64,000 nt of DNA from Valencia hispanica (taxonomy: Eukaryota > Chordata > Actinopteri > Cyprinodontiformes > Valenciidae). Each line of letters opens with the position of its first letter. Position 1 is the stretch's first letter. Location of the stretch: positions 2,277,501 through 2,341,500 of the forward strand of contig OY747717.1 in NCBI GenBank assembly GCA_963556495.2, given 5' to 3'. Below, in pieces: positions 1 to 11,658 of the stretch. The notes under the pieces are model-generated. The model did no database searches. It was not told the DNA's origin and saw only the letters and a program-made list of their open reading frames with translations. The position numbers and the translations under genes were made by a program.

Positions 1-62
1 CTGTGTTAGTTCTACTCCACATGGAACGGGACCAGAACTTTCCAGAAAGGTCCACTGTTATC

Positions 63-1718
63 CAGTGTTGCCAACTAAGAGACTTTGTCACTATTTCTAA
101 TGACCTTTTTACCCCGTAAAGCGCCTAGCGACAAATGTAGCGACACTTCTGACCACCCATAGCTACTTTCTGTGAAACTTTGTCGCTGATATTCTCTACA
201 GATTAGAGATTTTTTTGCACCCAGACTGTTTCAAGACAATGGGAATAACCTTTGCATGTGCATGCAGTATTTATCACAATACATCTGACCAATCATAACC
301 TTTTCCCCGTTCATTTCACCCACTTACAAACGAAGTTGTTTTGTGTTTAAAATTAATTCAAAGATAAAAAATAAATCTGCAGGTATATATAAGCCCAATC
401 TTTCTTTTATTAAGCCACACACGAACATCATGCAGAAGCTTGTCTGTACTACGCTGCATCACACACCTGTGGTGCATTCAAGGAACGTTCGAAACGCATG
501 GTGAGTTCCATAACGTAGGACATTTAAAACGTATAACAAAAAAACACTGAAAGTAATACCATAAGCCATAAACTTCTGTTTATTGGCGGTTGGTAGGCAA
601 CGTTCAATGCATACTATATATGCCTTACTTGTTTTTACAAAGTACTAAAAAACAAACAAACTAAAACTATAGTCTCTATATTAATGTCGTCTTCTTGAGA
701 TCTCTCAGTGAATTTCTTTTTTTCAAAACTAGAACTTGTGTTTAAAAGATCTAGGATGTCCACAGTTGTAATTTGATATCTTGTAAATGTTGTACCTGCT
801 CTCTCAACAGTTTACTTCAGGCAAAATAATATAACATGTTCCACAGTCTCTTCTTGAATACTAAAGTCACATTTCCCCTGTTTAAATCATTTGTTGTCTA
901 ACCCTGTATGACCAAATCCTAATCTATCCATCCATCCATCCATCCATTTTCTTCCGCTTATCCGGGATCGGGTCGCGGGGGCAGCAGCCTAAGCAAAGAG
1001 ACCCAGACTTCCCTCTCCCCAGCCACTTGTTCCAGCTCCTCGGGAGGAACCCCAAGGCGCTCCCAGGCCAGCCGAGAAACATAGTCCCTCCAGCGTGTCC
1101 TGGGCCTTCCCCTGGGCCTCCTCCCGGTGGGACGTGCCTGAAACACCTCACCAGGGAGGCGTCCAGGAGGCATCCTGACCAGATGCCCGAGCCACCTCAA
1201 CTGACTCCTCTCGATGTGGAGAAGCAGCGGCTCTACTCTGAGCCCCCTCCGGATGACTGAGCTTCTCACCCTATCTCTAAGGGAGAGCCCAGACACTCTG
1301 CGGAGGAAACTCATTTCAGCCGCTTGTAATCCTAATCTAGATATAATTATTTCCTATTTCCTATTTGCATTCTGTTTTCCTCATTATACCAACCCTCCTC
1401 TGAATATATAGGCCTCCTACCATTAATTTCTTCTTCTCATTGTTTCTGCCATCTTTCCCCGACCGTTTGAGGCGGTACTTTTCTGTTCTATGGCTTCTTT
1501 TATTTTGACGTGTCTGAGCTCCCTGGTTTTATTGCTAACTGTTTTTATTCATTTTTATTTATTTTGGAGAAAGACCGCCAGAGGGGTGATGATGTCATCG
1601 CGTTGACGTGACGTGATGACATTAATATGCAGATTAGTGTGTGACGTCATCTGGCGGCATCTAGCGACTTTCTGGGTCAACTTTAGCTACTCTCTGTCAG
1701 AGACAGTTGGTAAGACTG
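63..1718. mobile_element. degenerate inverted-repeat DNA element, hAT-like ends
   Basis: The left end reads CAGTGTTGCCAACTAAGAGA and the right end, read on the other strand, CAGTCTTACCAACTGTCTCT. Inside both ends are related AGCGACTTTCT-like words (about 125-180 and 1660-1690). No target duplication was found, and no transposase frame is left. It carries a Rex3 tail at 926-1327. Assignment to hAT rests only on the CAG-type ends. Confidence 0.4.
926..1327 (-). mobile_element. Rex3 (RTE-clade LINE) 3' fragment with target-site duplication
   Basis: On the minus strand this encodes the C-terminal end of the Rex3 protein (FLRRVSGLSLRDRVRSSVI... PRGRPRTRWRDYVSRLAWER) and ends in GGAT/GATG tetranucleotide repeats, the known tail type of Rex3. 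It is closely similar to the 3' end of the longer copy at 44451-46322. It is flanked by an exact 11-bp duplication AATCCTAATCT (915-925 and 1328-1338). Five-prime truncation with a target duplication fits target-primed reverse transcription. Confidence 0.92.
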
Positions 1719-2398
1719 CTTTTGTCTCTTCAGTCCTCAGAATATTTTCCCCGACGTTCTGAGAATCATCAGGATGTTTTCTTGTAAATGTGAGGCGGGT
1801 GTTTTTTGTGTTCTTCTGGGTCAGCAGTGGTTCTGGTCTTGGAATGGATCAATGAATATGGAAGCAAATCTGTACCACAATTCAAGTTGAAACAGATTAG
1901 CTGAAATTATTTTTTTAATTTCCAGAATACAACTGCATTTTTTTGCCTTAAATAAATAAGAAATCATCCAAACTGCTTTTTCATTTTCTTCTTCAGCATT
2001 GCTCATTCTGTGACTTAATGAAAACAAGAAAGAAAAAGACATTTCTTTTTCGTTTTCATGGCCCGCCCCTCACAAAATGTTTCATAATTCATATGGAGTT
2101 GGCGATCCCGATCGGCGCAGAAGAGTGACATCAGCGCTAGCTCTTCTTCTGGGTCGGCTGGCGGATCAGCTCCTTTATTTGGCCTTTTATAGCATTTTAT
2201 ATCCATGTTGACTAAAAATACAAAAGCTGATATCAGATAAATAACTCCATTGTATTATTTATGCGAGACACTGTTGTGGGCGGCGCTCCCAGCTGCCGCT
2301 GCCACCGACGTAAAACAACACAAACGTCACCGACTAATTCCTGGAAAATTTTCAACGCACATTAATACAGTCAGAGGTCTGGTCTGCTTATATTTTAT
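1719..2398. other. intron or intergenic, no gene seen
   Basis: No supported coding sequence or repeat was recognised here; short open frames look like chance. Confidence 0.5.
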
Positions 2399-3077
2399 TG
2401 TCATGTTGAAAGAACGACACCCGTGAGGGAAGCTAAGCGGTGTACTTCGCCTCGGTAACCTCTCTCGTTGCTAACAGCAACACGAGGTAACACAAAAAAA
2501 ACATTTTAATGACTCAAAACAAAAAAAGGGATGAACTTACAAACTGGCATGAGAGCACAAGAACAGAGGAAGGGATAATTGACGAATAATCCACCGAGGT
2601 ATGACTGAGAATAAACCGTTTAAATACTGAGGGCGACTGAGGAATGACGAGGAGCGAGAGTGAAGCTTAATTAGGATAATCAAATGCAGGTGGGTGAGTG
2701 AGCAGACTGGCAGGGAGCGAGGAAACAGAAAATAGAGAAAGAAAGCAAAGGTGTAAACATAACACAGAAGAGAAGATCAGACAGAAAATAAAGTAACACC
2801 AACAGAAAGGTAATGATGAAATCTAAGTCAATAGGAACAAGAGAGACTTAAAGTAAGAGCACAAATAAGCAGGAAGGAGAAAAAACAGAACAGAAGGAAC
2901 AAAGCTGAGGCAGGGAATAAAGACAGAAAAGAAACTGTACAACTAACCATAAAAATGTAAGCACAACGACGAAAGGAATAATCACAAAAAGGTAAATTAA
3001 TTAAAAACAAACAAACAAGTAAACATCAAAAATACTCAACTAATAAGGAATAAACAAAAACAAAACAACCCTGTACA
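2399..3077 (-). mobile_element. probable LTR, reverse orientation
   Basis: On the minus strand this starts TGTACAG and ends AACATGACA. Its centre (TTAATTAGG, CAGGTGGGTGAG, a TATA-like TTTAAA) is recognisably related to 39605-40346. The + strand is A-rich. No internal coding region adjoins it, so a solo LTR is the best reading; no clear target duplication was seen and the boundaries are approximate. Confidence 0.45.
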
Positions 3078-4554
3078 GTCAAAAAGGCACAGAACGAGAA
3101 ATATTAAAGAAAATGAAATGTATTATTCATTTTATTCATGAGGCAAAAAGGTACTTGTATTCTGCTAATGTGCTTTAATTTGAATTTTGGTACAGATGGG
3201 CTTCCATACATGGAGGCCATTTTCTCTCTGAATCGTGACCTCTGACCTTAGCTGAGGCAGTGAGGCCTGCAGAGCTTCAGATGTTCTTCTGGGCCTCCTG
3301 GATGAGTCGTTGCTGAGCTCCTGGAGAAATGTTGGGAAGGTTCTCCACTGTTCCAGGTGTTCTCCAGGTGTGGATCATGGTTCTCACTGAGGTTCTCCGG
3401 AGTCCAGAACCTCAGTGATGGTTCTGGAACCCTTTCAGTCCCTTAGGATGTGTTGTTTTAGCCTGCTTCATGTAGTCAGACAGGTTCTGTGGAAGTGTTT
3501 TCTTGTGTGATGATGTGAAACCAGTGTGACCTGAAATAAATGAACTTTTCTATCCAGTAGCAAAAAAAAATCGAAGAGGTGAAGAGAGCTGAAAGCAGTG
3601 ACGCTTTCATCTGAAGCTTGCAGAAAGATGTTTGCTGTTTAGAGTTAAATTGTGATCCGCAGCAGTTTTCAGGAAACAGGTGCAACAAAAACAATGAGTT
3701 GCAGAATCTTCTTCCGGAACAGCAATTATTTTTAACAAGTTTAACAATGGACTGAAAACATGTTCTGGTCCAGTGAAGAATCATCATAAAACTCCCTCGC
3801 TCTCCCTGGCAACAACTGCCGGCTGGAATCAAAATGTCACGCTTCCACCTTTTCAGGATGTATACAATCGTGTTTGCCGGATTTGTCACCCAATTAAGCG
3901 TGAACGGTATTAGACCGCCAGCTCCTCGAGGCCCCGCTGGAATACATTGACATTCAGAGTCAGCAGATGGACGGAGTCCACTCGGTCTCTGGCGCTGATC
4001 GGCCGACTCGGGAGGCTTTAAACAGACCCTCGTTCACGACAACAAAACACTCCGGTTCCACGGCGACGGAACAGGAACGGGCCTTTATCACAGCTTGTGA
4101 CAGCGCTGCTTCACTGGTGAAAATAGACAAAAGAGGACAAGAGAGACACCTGAAGAGAGCTTCGTTTTCTAGATAAGAGCTTCGGAAAAGGTTGGTTTAA
4201 GCAGCGATGGAGCAGAGTAGTTTTTAGGAAAACATTTCATGATTTCGGGACCTTGGAGGATAGATTACAGAAACCTCATAAAATACATGGTGGTCCAAAA
4301 ATATCAGCACAAAAAAAATCTAATTAAAAATATCTTTCTTATCAACATTTTGAGGGATAAAGGCGGTTTTTAATGTAATTAATCGATCCTCCAAAACCAC
4401 ACACAAAAAAAATACGGGTTTTAAAGTTTTAATGGCCAGAATCTACCAACTTCTTCTAATCCACAGAGTTATACCGAAAGCGATGTATTTGAACGATTAA
4501 AAATCCACATATTGTCCAACTTATTCTTAACTAGTACGATACATAGATAGACAG
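3078..4554. other. intron or intergenic, no gene seen
   Basis: Contains a minus-strand open stretch (3476-3889) and a short plus-strand one (3967-4176) with no recognisable domain; both are treated as chance. No repeat boundary was identified. Confidence 0.5.
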
Positions 4555-4930
4555 CAAGGATATGTATTGGTAAAAATGTGGCGATACGAAACGTATCGCT
4601 ATACGATATATCGCGATACTATGAGTAAGACTATATTTTGTGATTTTAAAAACTGAATTTAACTTTAGAAAAACTGTCACATCATTCTAAACACTCCAAC
4701 CTGTTTCATACTTTAACACATCCAGTTTTATTATTAGATCTAGTTGATCCACTGGAACAAAGAAGGTGAAAAAGGTCATTAACTACCAGTTATACTTTTA
4801 ATTTTACTACAAAAATTATTGTCATCAAATGCTAAAAAAAATAATTTTTAATCGATACATTGCTTTTGAATGTCGATGCAATATCGTGACATAAAATATT
4901 GCGATTTATCGATATTTCCTTACATCCCTA
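4555..4930. mobile_element. hAT-like MITE (family 1, copy 1)
   Basis: A 376-bp non-coding element beginning CAAGGATATGTATTGG and ending TTACATCCCTA, rich in TATCG words. An exact 8-bp duplication ATAGACAG flanks it (4547-4554 and 4931-4938), as expected for hAT. A second copy of the family lies at 24563-24966 with its own 8-bp duplication, confirming both ends. Confidence 0.88.
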
Positions 4931-4946
4931 ATAGACAGACAGACTT

Positions 4947-5890
4947 ATAATCAAGCTCCATCATACATCAGAGATCTAATTGGTCCATATGTTCCTAACA
5001 GAGTACTTTGCTCTCAGACTGCAGATTTACTTGTAGTTCCTAGGATCTCTAAAAGTAGAATGGGAGGCAGATCTTTTAGTTATCAGGCTCCTCTCCTGTG
5101 GAACCAGCTCCCAGCTTTAGTCCGTGAGGCAGACACTCTGTTTACTTTTAAGGCCAGGCTTAAAACTTTCCTTTTTGATAAAGCTTATAGTTAGAGTGGA
5201 TAAGGTCATCCTGAGCTATCTCTGTAGTTATGCTGCTATAGGCTTAGACTGATGGAGGACAGACTGACCAATTTTCTTCACTCTGCTACTTTTCTCTCCT
5301 ACTACTCTCCAGTTGTATTACAGTACATTCTGTTATTTCGACTGTTAACTTTGTTTTCTCTCAGTGTTTTTCTCTCCATAGAAGATATACCTGGTCTGGT
5401 ATCCTGCTTGGCTGCAATGCCCTGTTGGACGGGGGGCATCGACTGGGATGATCCCCCCAGTAACTGAACATCCACTGTGTCCTGTTATCAACTTTTTACT
5501 TTCTTTAATACAGAAAGTTCTCTTATATCAGTTCTTCTGTTCTTTTGACCCCCAGACAGTCGTGGCAGATGGCCGCTCGTACTGAGCCTGGTTCTGGCTC
5601 TGCTGGAGGTTTCTTCCTGTTAAAGGGGAGTTTTTCCTCTCCACTGTCTCCACATGCCTGCTCAGTATGAGGGATTTCTAAGGTTGGAAGTCTGCATCAA
5701 CGGGACGCAACCTCAAGTCAATGACTCGATGCAATCTGCTGGAATTCCTTAAATAGGAAACTAAAACGTTAAACTGATTGGAATGTTTGTATGATTGTAT
5801 CAAAATTACTTTTCTTGTAAAGCGCCTTGAGATGACATCTGTTGTGAATCGACCCTATATAAATAAACTGAATTGAAACTGAATTGAATT
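4947..5890 (+). mobile_element. L2-type LINE 3' fragment
   Basis: Begins inside the C-terminal end of the reverse-transcriptase ORF (the LHHTSEI segment) and runs through a long 3' UTR to the AAATAAACTGAATTGAA tail. It is closely similar to 16910-17868, a second and longer copy of the same subfamily. Stops interrupt the coding part. The MITE at 4555-4930 abuts it on the left. Confidence 0.88.
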
Positions 5891-6557
5891 CTTAAAACAA
5901 GTTATGATCCAACACATTGTTGTTTAATAACCAAAATCTGATGGATTTTAGCCTGTAGTCCCATTTAGTCGACTGATTCAGATCAAATCCAGTGAATGAA
6001 ACATGTTGGTTATACTGAAAGATTACTTTCAACCTAAATCTACCAGGGCTATGAACAGTTTTTGTCTTAGTTGTATCAATAAGTTTATCCGGGCTCTTTA
6101 AATATGTTATCAACCTCACTCATAAATCTCATAAATTCAGAAGAAGCTTCCAATCAAAAAAAACATTGTCACTGTATCAAAGATGGAATCGAGCTTGAAA
6201 CTTTAGTTTAGGAGCCATATGTGTTTTTGTATTATACCTGTGAGGTTAGGGTTTGTCCTGACCTGATTGGTTGGAGAAACACCAGCCTATTTAAAGCTGA
6301 TTGAAAAGAAGTTCAGGTGTCACTGATTGACGAAGCATCAGTTTTCTACTGTGTCAACAAGGACTGCGCTGGGAAGATGACTTGAATATGGACTCAGACT
6401 CTTTTAAGCCTGCAATGTAACCTGCAATGTAACCTGCCTGATTATTGACAACATGAAAGAAACCAAAGGTAATAAAGATCCTAAAAGTAAAAACAAGCTG
6501 CAAGTTCTTTAAGCGCACGTAGAAACCATATTATCTGCCTCAGTAACCAGTAGCGCT
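5891..6557. other. intron or intergenic, no gene seen
   Basis: No supported gene. A promoter-like TATTTAAAG at 6290 and an AATAAAG at 6470 hint at a decayed LTR but no ends were found. Confidence 0.4.
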
Positions 6558-7182
6558 ATGGTATAGATCGATTCGGCGAAATAACCAGAAGTCGAGCCGC
6601 CGCCATTACTGCGGTGACCGCTCCCACATAGGCTACGTCTGACGTGCGGCCACAGCAGAGACGTTCGACCTGGCCGCCATCTTTAAAAGGCGGGGTAAAA
6701 GGCGGTGTAAAATTTGCCCAACCCATCGAGAGTTCAAGTCATTTTGACCCCTCGATCAGAGACCTGTAGTTGCCGTTTTTCTGGTCATCGGACGCCAGCC
6801 ATTCAATAAAATACTCTTGAATGTTGTTTTTTTAAAAGTCGCATACCCTGTCCATAATGAATAAATGTCACGATTAGCTTGCTAACTTCTGCACGCCTAA
6901 CGCATGCTATAGGCGCAGTGTTTTAATGGTGCAGTCTATTATCTTCCTATTAATCGTACTGTTGTTCAAAAAATTATTCATTCATAAATTAATATCCGTA
7001 TTTATTTAATACACCTTTATGAGTTACTGGAGGCCACTGTCTAACATCATCAACCAGGTATTCATCATACTGTGAATGTAAAGGGTCGGTTTACAATCAC
7101 AGCACAATGAATAAGTATGGACCCTGGTCACCGCAAGATGGCGGCCTCCACAAATTGCTTGCCGAATCGGTCTATAGGACTT
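6558..7182. mobile_element. inverted-repeat element (MITE), unclassified
   Basis: Left end reads ATGGTATAGATCGATTCGGC and the right end, read on the other strand, GTCCTATAGACCGATTCGGC. GCCGCCAT-type words lie just inside both ends. There is no coding sequence. Target duplication not resolved. Confidence 0.6.
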
Positions 7183-7287
7183 TGGCGTTACAACATTTAG
7201 CATCGTGTCGACCCCGATAACGACTCCAGTATCAATCACTGTTTAGAGTTAGGACTGATCGTGTATTGATTAAAGATTATTTCATCT

Positions 7288-7997
7288 TGGGGTGTCGCGT
7301 GGCGTAGTGGTTAGCGCGGGCGCCCCATATTCAGAGGCTTCGGTCCGCGACGCGACCGTCCCCGGTTTGAGTCCCGTCCCGGGCGACCTTTGCCGCATGT
7401 CTCCCCCCACCTCTCTCCCCCTTCACTGTCCACTGGGGCGTCGTGTGGCGCAGTGGTTTAGGACGGGCGCCCCATGTTCAGAGGCTTGGGTCCTCGACGC
7501 GACCGTCCCCGGTTTGAGGCCCGTCCCGGGCGACCTTTGCCGCATGTCTCCCCCCACCTCTCTCCCCCTTCACTGTCCACTGGGGCGTCGTGTGGCGCAG
7601 TGGTTTAGGACGGGCGCCCCATGTTCAGAGGCTTCGGTCCTCGACGCGACCGTCCCCGGTTTGAGGCCCGTCCCGGGCGACCGTTGCCGCATGCCTTCCC
7701 CCACCTCTCTCCCCCTTCAAAAAACTCTGTCCACTGGGGCGTCGTGTGGCGCAGTGGTTTAGGACGGGCGCCCCATGTTCAGAGGCCTTAGCCCTCGATG
7801 CGGCTGTCCCGGGTTCGACTCCGGCCCGAGGACATTTGCCGAATGTCTCTACCCCCACTTCTCTCCCCTTTCTGTAACCTGTCCACTATAAATAAAGGCC
7901 ACTGTGGCCACAAAACCTTTAAAAAAAATTAAAAAAAACTCTGTCCACTGTCAATAAAGGCCACTCAGGCCCAAAAACCTTTAAAAAAGATAAAAAA
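7288..7997 (+). mobile_element. tetrameric tRNA-derived SINE with one pair of target-site duplications
   Basis: Four tandem tRNA-like heads start near 7291, 7435, 7582 and 7736 (units of about 147-154 bp). Each has an A-box-like TGGCGYAGTGGTT and a B-box-like GGTTTGAG.CC; only the fourth unit has the canonical B box GGTTCGACTCC (7812-7822). The 3' tail AATAAAGGCCACT is also present twice, each followed by an A-rich run. A 12-bp direct repeat ATTATTTCATCT flanks the whole block (7276-7287 and 7998-8009), so the array inserted as one unit. Confidence 0.88.
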
Positions 7998-8009
7998 ATT
8001 ATTTCATCT

Positions 8010-9162
8010 GAAAAGTCAAATTGTTCACATAAGAAGCGCTCTGACATGTCTTCAGGCTTTATGTCTTGGACCTGATCCAGTCATGGTGAAGTTGTTCTGA
8101 AACCCTGTGGTCACAGGGCTGCAGTTAACGTCAACTCGTATGCTTTCAGTTCCTTTTAAAATCTGTTCAAGCCATCATTTATTTTATTGAATTCAGGTCG
8201 CTGCAGTCCATCCTGTCCAGTTAGTAGGATCACATTTATGTTGTAAAGAACAACCATCTTAGATTGAATCAAACGTTCAGATCATCAGCGTGAAGTTTTT
8301 ACCACTCCAATGTGCCTTCAGATCCCGACCGCGAGCTGCTGCCGTAAAGCTCTTTATTCCACGCATTACTCTGATGAAAGCTTCTCTTTAGCTTTCGTTC
8401 TTTTCATCAGTAACTTTAAGATGAAACCGAACACACTGGAGCGCCTGAATGCGTGCTAAAAGCTTTTCGTCGTGTGTCAGTGTGTGGGTGTCCGTCACGA
8501 GGAATGAGCCCACTGTTGTGGAAGAATCCGACGTGTTGATTAATGCGTTAGCGGCTTTATTATTACTATTTGCATTATTAGGGATGATTTGTCAGGTCAG
8601 CCATTAGCGCCGATTACAAACTGGAGACTGTGTTAATTATTCCTGATCCGAGTCCTGGTTTGCAGCTTTTTTTACCCAGCGTGTCTGAGCCTCAGGTTCC
8701 CCCTGCTGTATTTAGCAGAAGTACAGGTTGTCACCATCACTCATGGACTCGGCTGGAACTTGTAATTTCCCCCAACGCGATGTGTCGGATTTAACAAGCG
8801 GTTTCATTAGACATCGCCGGTGTGGGAGCTTTGAGTTGTTTCCTGCTGGGAAACTTTAAAAAAATCCGATGCTTTTTGTCACTAAAGGAAAATATTCACA
8901 CAAAAGGCACACAGAAGGTCCAATAGACCCTCTGCCATCTGGTTTCCATGGTGACGAGGAGGTCAAAATGAGGTGGAGAGGGAGCGCTTGACATTTTCAC
9001 TGCAGGAGCAGCAACAACTGAGAAGTTAATGAAAGCTTCATTAAAACGCTGTAAATTATTGGAATAAAAAACATCTCACCTGAGCTGGTTCGGCTGCCTC
9101 AGGACGAGTTCATTTAAAGCACTTTTTTCTTTTTTTTTTACCTCAACTTTGTTTCAGTTTAA
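8010..9162. other. intron or intergenic, no gene seen
   Basis: Mostly unique-looking sequence without a supported gene or repeat. It ends at the TTAA (9159-9162) that precedes the Kolobok-like element. Confidence 0.5.
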
Positions 9163-9467
9163 AGGGGACATATCATGCAATATCAACTTTTTTTTTTTAC
9201 ATTTAAATTGCCTTTCGCTGTGTGTTTGGAGACCCTATGGAGTGGAGAAAGGTTGAAACTAGTCTTCTTCAGGTGCTGAAAAGATATCTTTAGTTTCTGT
9301 TTTGGTCCAATTTTGCAGTCTGTTCAGATTTTTCTTCCGCCTATTATGTTTTTGTCACGGTCTTTGCAGCGGCGCAGCCAAGTAAGCCAAGTGAAATCTG
9401 GCCAAACACTTCCATTTTTCTTACTTGCTGCGAGTTTGTAGGCCAAGTTTAGGGTTCAAGTTCAAGG

Positions 9468-10265
9468 ATGCCGAAAGTTCAAGCGGATAAGCCTAAATGT
9501 TCAGTTGTTGGATGTAATAATTCCCACCCTTCTTTACAACATCTCCCAGGATCAGAACCTCTTATGTGCGTTCACACCACTCAGCGCGTCCAGGCAGCAG
9601 GGCAGCTAGATTACATGCAAAGTCTATGGTACCTAAGCGTCAAGTGGGCGCAACTAGCTGCTCGGACGCGTTGACGAACCATCGGAGCAGCTGCTGCGTG
9701 AAGTTGGGAAAACTGAACTTTGGGGCAGCAAACGCGGGGCGTCAACCAATCAGAGCGACTCTTTTTACTGACTTGGATCGGCAAGTCATTCATTCAAAAT
9801 GGAGGATCAACCAATCGTTGCTGTCTGTAATCTTTGTGAATTACAAAGACAGGAAGAGATCGGATTTATTTGGAGGAAGATATCGGAGTTAAATATATTT
9901 TTTTTTACTTTCTTGTTATGTTAGCTAACGCTAGCCAAACCCTGTTAGGGCAACTACCGGACGCGGACTACAAAGTGTGCAAGCAGCCGGGTTTTAATTT
10001 CAAAGCGTCAACTTTTGTCCGTTTGAGCGATTTGACGCGTGGAAGCGCTGACCGGTGTGAACGCCCCATTAGAAGTAGCTGGTTGAGTTTTATTTTCCAC
10101 GGAAACGTACCGACATTGGTCGGTAAAGTCATTGTTGTATGTGCAAAACACTTAACGGAAGACCTACGCCAGCATCGAGAGGGATTAACCAGATTCGCTG
10201 AAAGACTGCGTCTGATTGAGGGGTCTTTTCCTGCCGTCTATGGAAACAACGGGCACAGCACTTCG
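9468..10265 (+). pseudogene. THAP-domain exon split by a MITE
   Basis: The frame opens at ATG 9468 with MPKVQADKPKCSVVGCNNSH, giving the first zinc pair (C-x4-C), and runs to 9561. A MITE (9565-10068) interrupts it. The same frame continues with WLSFIFHGN and VVCAKHLTEDLR (second pair C-x2-H followed by the F/L-T-E-D motif), then RLRLIEGSFPAVYG in place of the AVPTIF-type closing motif. Taking out the MITE and one TTA copy leaves the reading frame intact. A GTAAGC donor at 10266 would end the exon. THAP domains bind DNA; this one probably belonged to a transposase. Broken by the insertion, and no downstream exon was found. Confidence 0.75.
9565..10068. mobile_element. PIF/Harbinger-like MITE (copy 1) inside THAP exon
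   Basis: 504-bp non-coding element with terminal inverted repeats TGTGCGTTCACACC and (other strand) TGGGGCGTTCACACC, flanked by TTA on both sides (9562-9564, 10069-10071), the target type of PIF/Harbinger. Its interior (AAATGGAGGATCAACCAATC, GGAGGAAGATATCGGAG) recurs in inverse orientation at 50238-50876. Confidence 0.85.
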
Positions 10266-10990
10266 GTAAGCTGTAACGCTAAAATGTGGAAGATCGTAAG
10301 ACCTCCTGGTCATTGTTTTGTTAGCATTGATGTTAGCTGGTGCACCTTTCTTCACATGTTAACGCTGAGCGATCAGTGTTCTTGCTCATGATATAGAGGA
10401 TATTGCGTGTTTTTGTTTTGGCATTTTTATCTTGGAAAAGACTGGATTCATATGCTTTACGTGACATTAGTTAGCTCGGCGCTGGTGTTAGCTCGCTCGC
10501 CAACGAGGTCGAAAGCCTTGTTTGCAATTATTATTCATTGTTATCATCGATGTATTAACTTTCATTAGTATGTATCAATAAAAACTTTTTGTACTGCTGG
10601 ATAATCGCATCTCTGCTGTCAAACTACAAAAATGGCCGAGTTGACCCGAGCTGTAGGGGTGACCTGTAGGGAGGGGGGTGGATTTTCAAGTGCCGCATTT
10701 GCATTTAAAGAGACAGAGCCAAAACAGGTTGCTCCCAAACACAGCTCAGAACAGGGGTATAAGAGGGGCCTGTGGAGTTCAATAATGAGGGATTCAGGCC
10801 AAAGCATTGTAGTTCCACAATTCAAGGACCACAACTGCATAGTTTAAGTGTAAAAAGGTAATATTTAAAAGCATATGTCCGCTTCAACACAAAAATACCA
10901 CTGAAATTGAACAGAAATAGAAAACTATTCATCATAAAAAAAAATTTTACTATAAAAAGTTCACAAGTAATACCGTTTAGAAGGGAGATA

Positions 10991-11168
10991 TGCTTTTGTG
11001 TTCAGTTGGAGGCTTCTTCAGTTTCGCTGCAACACAGACTGCTACAGGAAATTCTTCCTGCCCACAGCCATCATCATCTACAACAACTCCTTAAAGGATT
11101 AATTATATGAGCTACAACACTTAATTTCCCTCTGGGATCAATAAAGTATTTTTTAATTTTGAATTTGA
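10991..11168 (+). mobile_element. CR1/Rex1-like LINE 3' end, fragment 1
   Basis: Carries the 3' UTR words GGCTTCTTCAG, CTGCCCAC.GCCATCATCATC and AATTTCCCTCTGGGATCAATAAAGTA seen at the 3' end of the minus-strand copy at 35558-36232. Coding part is lost. Confidence 0.7.
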
Positions 11169-11495
11169 ATTAGCATCTCAAAAGCTCAAATAATACCTGA
11201 ACTTTGACCCCAAATCTTAGAGGAGTTGAAAAAGAGGCTTCATGGATCCAGAGCAGGACCTGAGAGCAAAGAGAGAAGGAGGATGTACTCCAACATCTCT
11301 CTGCTTAGCTTTCTGATCATCCAACCAGACAGAGATTTAAAGAGGAGTGGCAAAAGCAAATGAGGTTGATTAGCAGTGCTGCCCAATAGTTGATGGTGGC
11401 ATCCAGGACCTGTTGCTGTGGAATATCATCTCTGCTGCCTGGATACTGAGCTGTCATGATGGTCATGTGACTGTCACACAGCAACAATCTTCAAT

Positions 11496-11658
11496 CAGAG
11501 GCTTCTTCTGATTCGTTGCAAGACTGACCTCTACTGGAGATTCTTCTTGCCCACACCATTACCATCCACGACGACTATTTGAAGATACTTGGATGACATG
11601 AGTTATGACAACATTTAGTTTCCCTTTAGGATAAATAAAGTAGTTTTGAACTGATTTT
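11496..11658 (+). mobile_element. CR1/Rex1-like LINE 3' end, fragment 2
   Basis: A more diverged copy of the same 3' end (AGAGGCTTCTTCTG, TTAGTTTCCCTTTAGGATAAATAAAGTA), only 0.3 kb after the first one. Confidence 0.6.

Larger units (their letters stand above)
9163..10883 (+). mobile_element. Kolobok-like DNA transposon derivative carrying a THAP exon
   Basis: Left end is TTAA followed by AGGGGACATATCATGC; the right end, read on the other strand, is AGCGGACATATGC followed by TTGA, a one-base change from TTAA. Kolobok elements duplicate TTAA and encode a transposase with an N-terminal THAP domain (family knowledge). Here a THAP exon (9468-10265) is present but no catalytic core is recognisable, so it is an internally deleted or exapted copy. 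A 504-bp MITE is nested inside. An alternative is another THAP-bearing superfamily such as P; the TTAA target favours Kolobok. Confidence 0.6.

Noticed and set aside
3476..3889. 137-codon minus-strand open frame
   Set aside because: No recognisable domain, low-complexity hydrophobic patches only, no splice context or repeat support.
7292..7858. Open frames of 156 and 77 codons on both strands
   Set aside because: They cover the tandem SINE heads; the peptide repeats follow the 147-bp DNA unit.
7291..7880. Functional tRNA genes
   Set aside because: Promoter boxes are tRNA-like but the heads lack a proper acceptor stem and anticodon arm, and are joined to SINE tails.
7291..7880. CRISPR-like array
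   Set aside because: Direct repeats of about 150 bp without spacers, in a vertebrate genome, with SINE features and target duplication.
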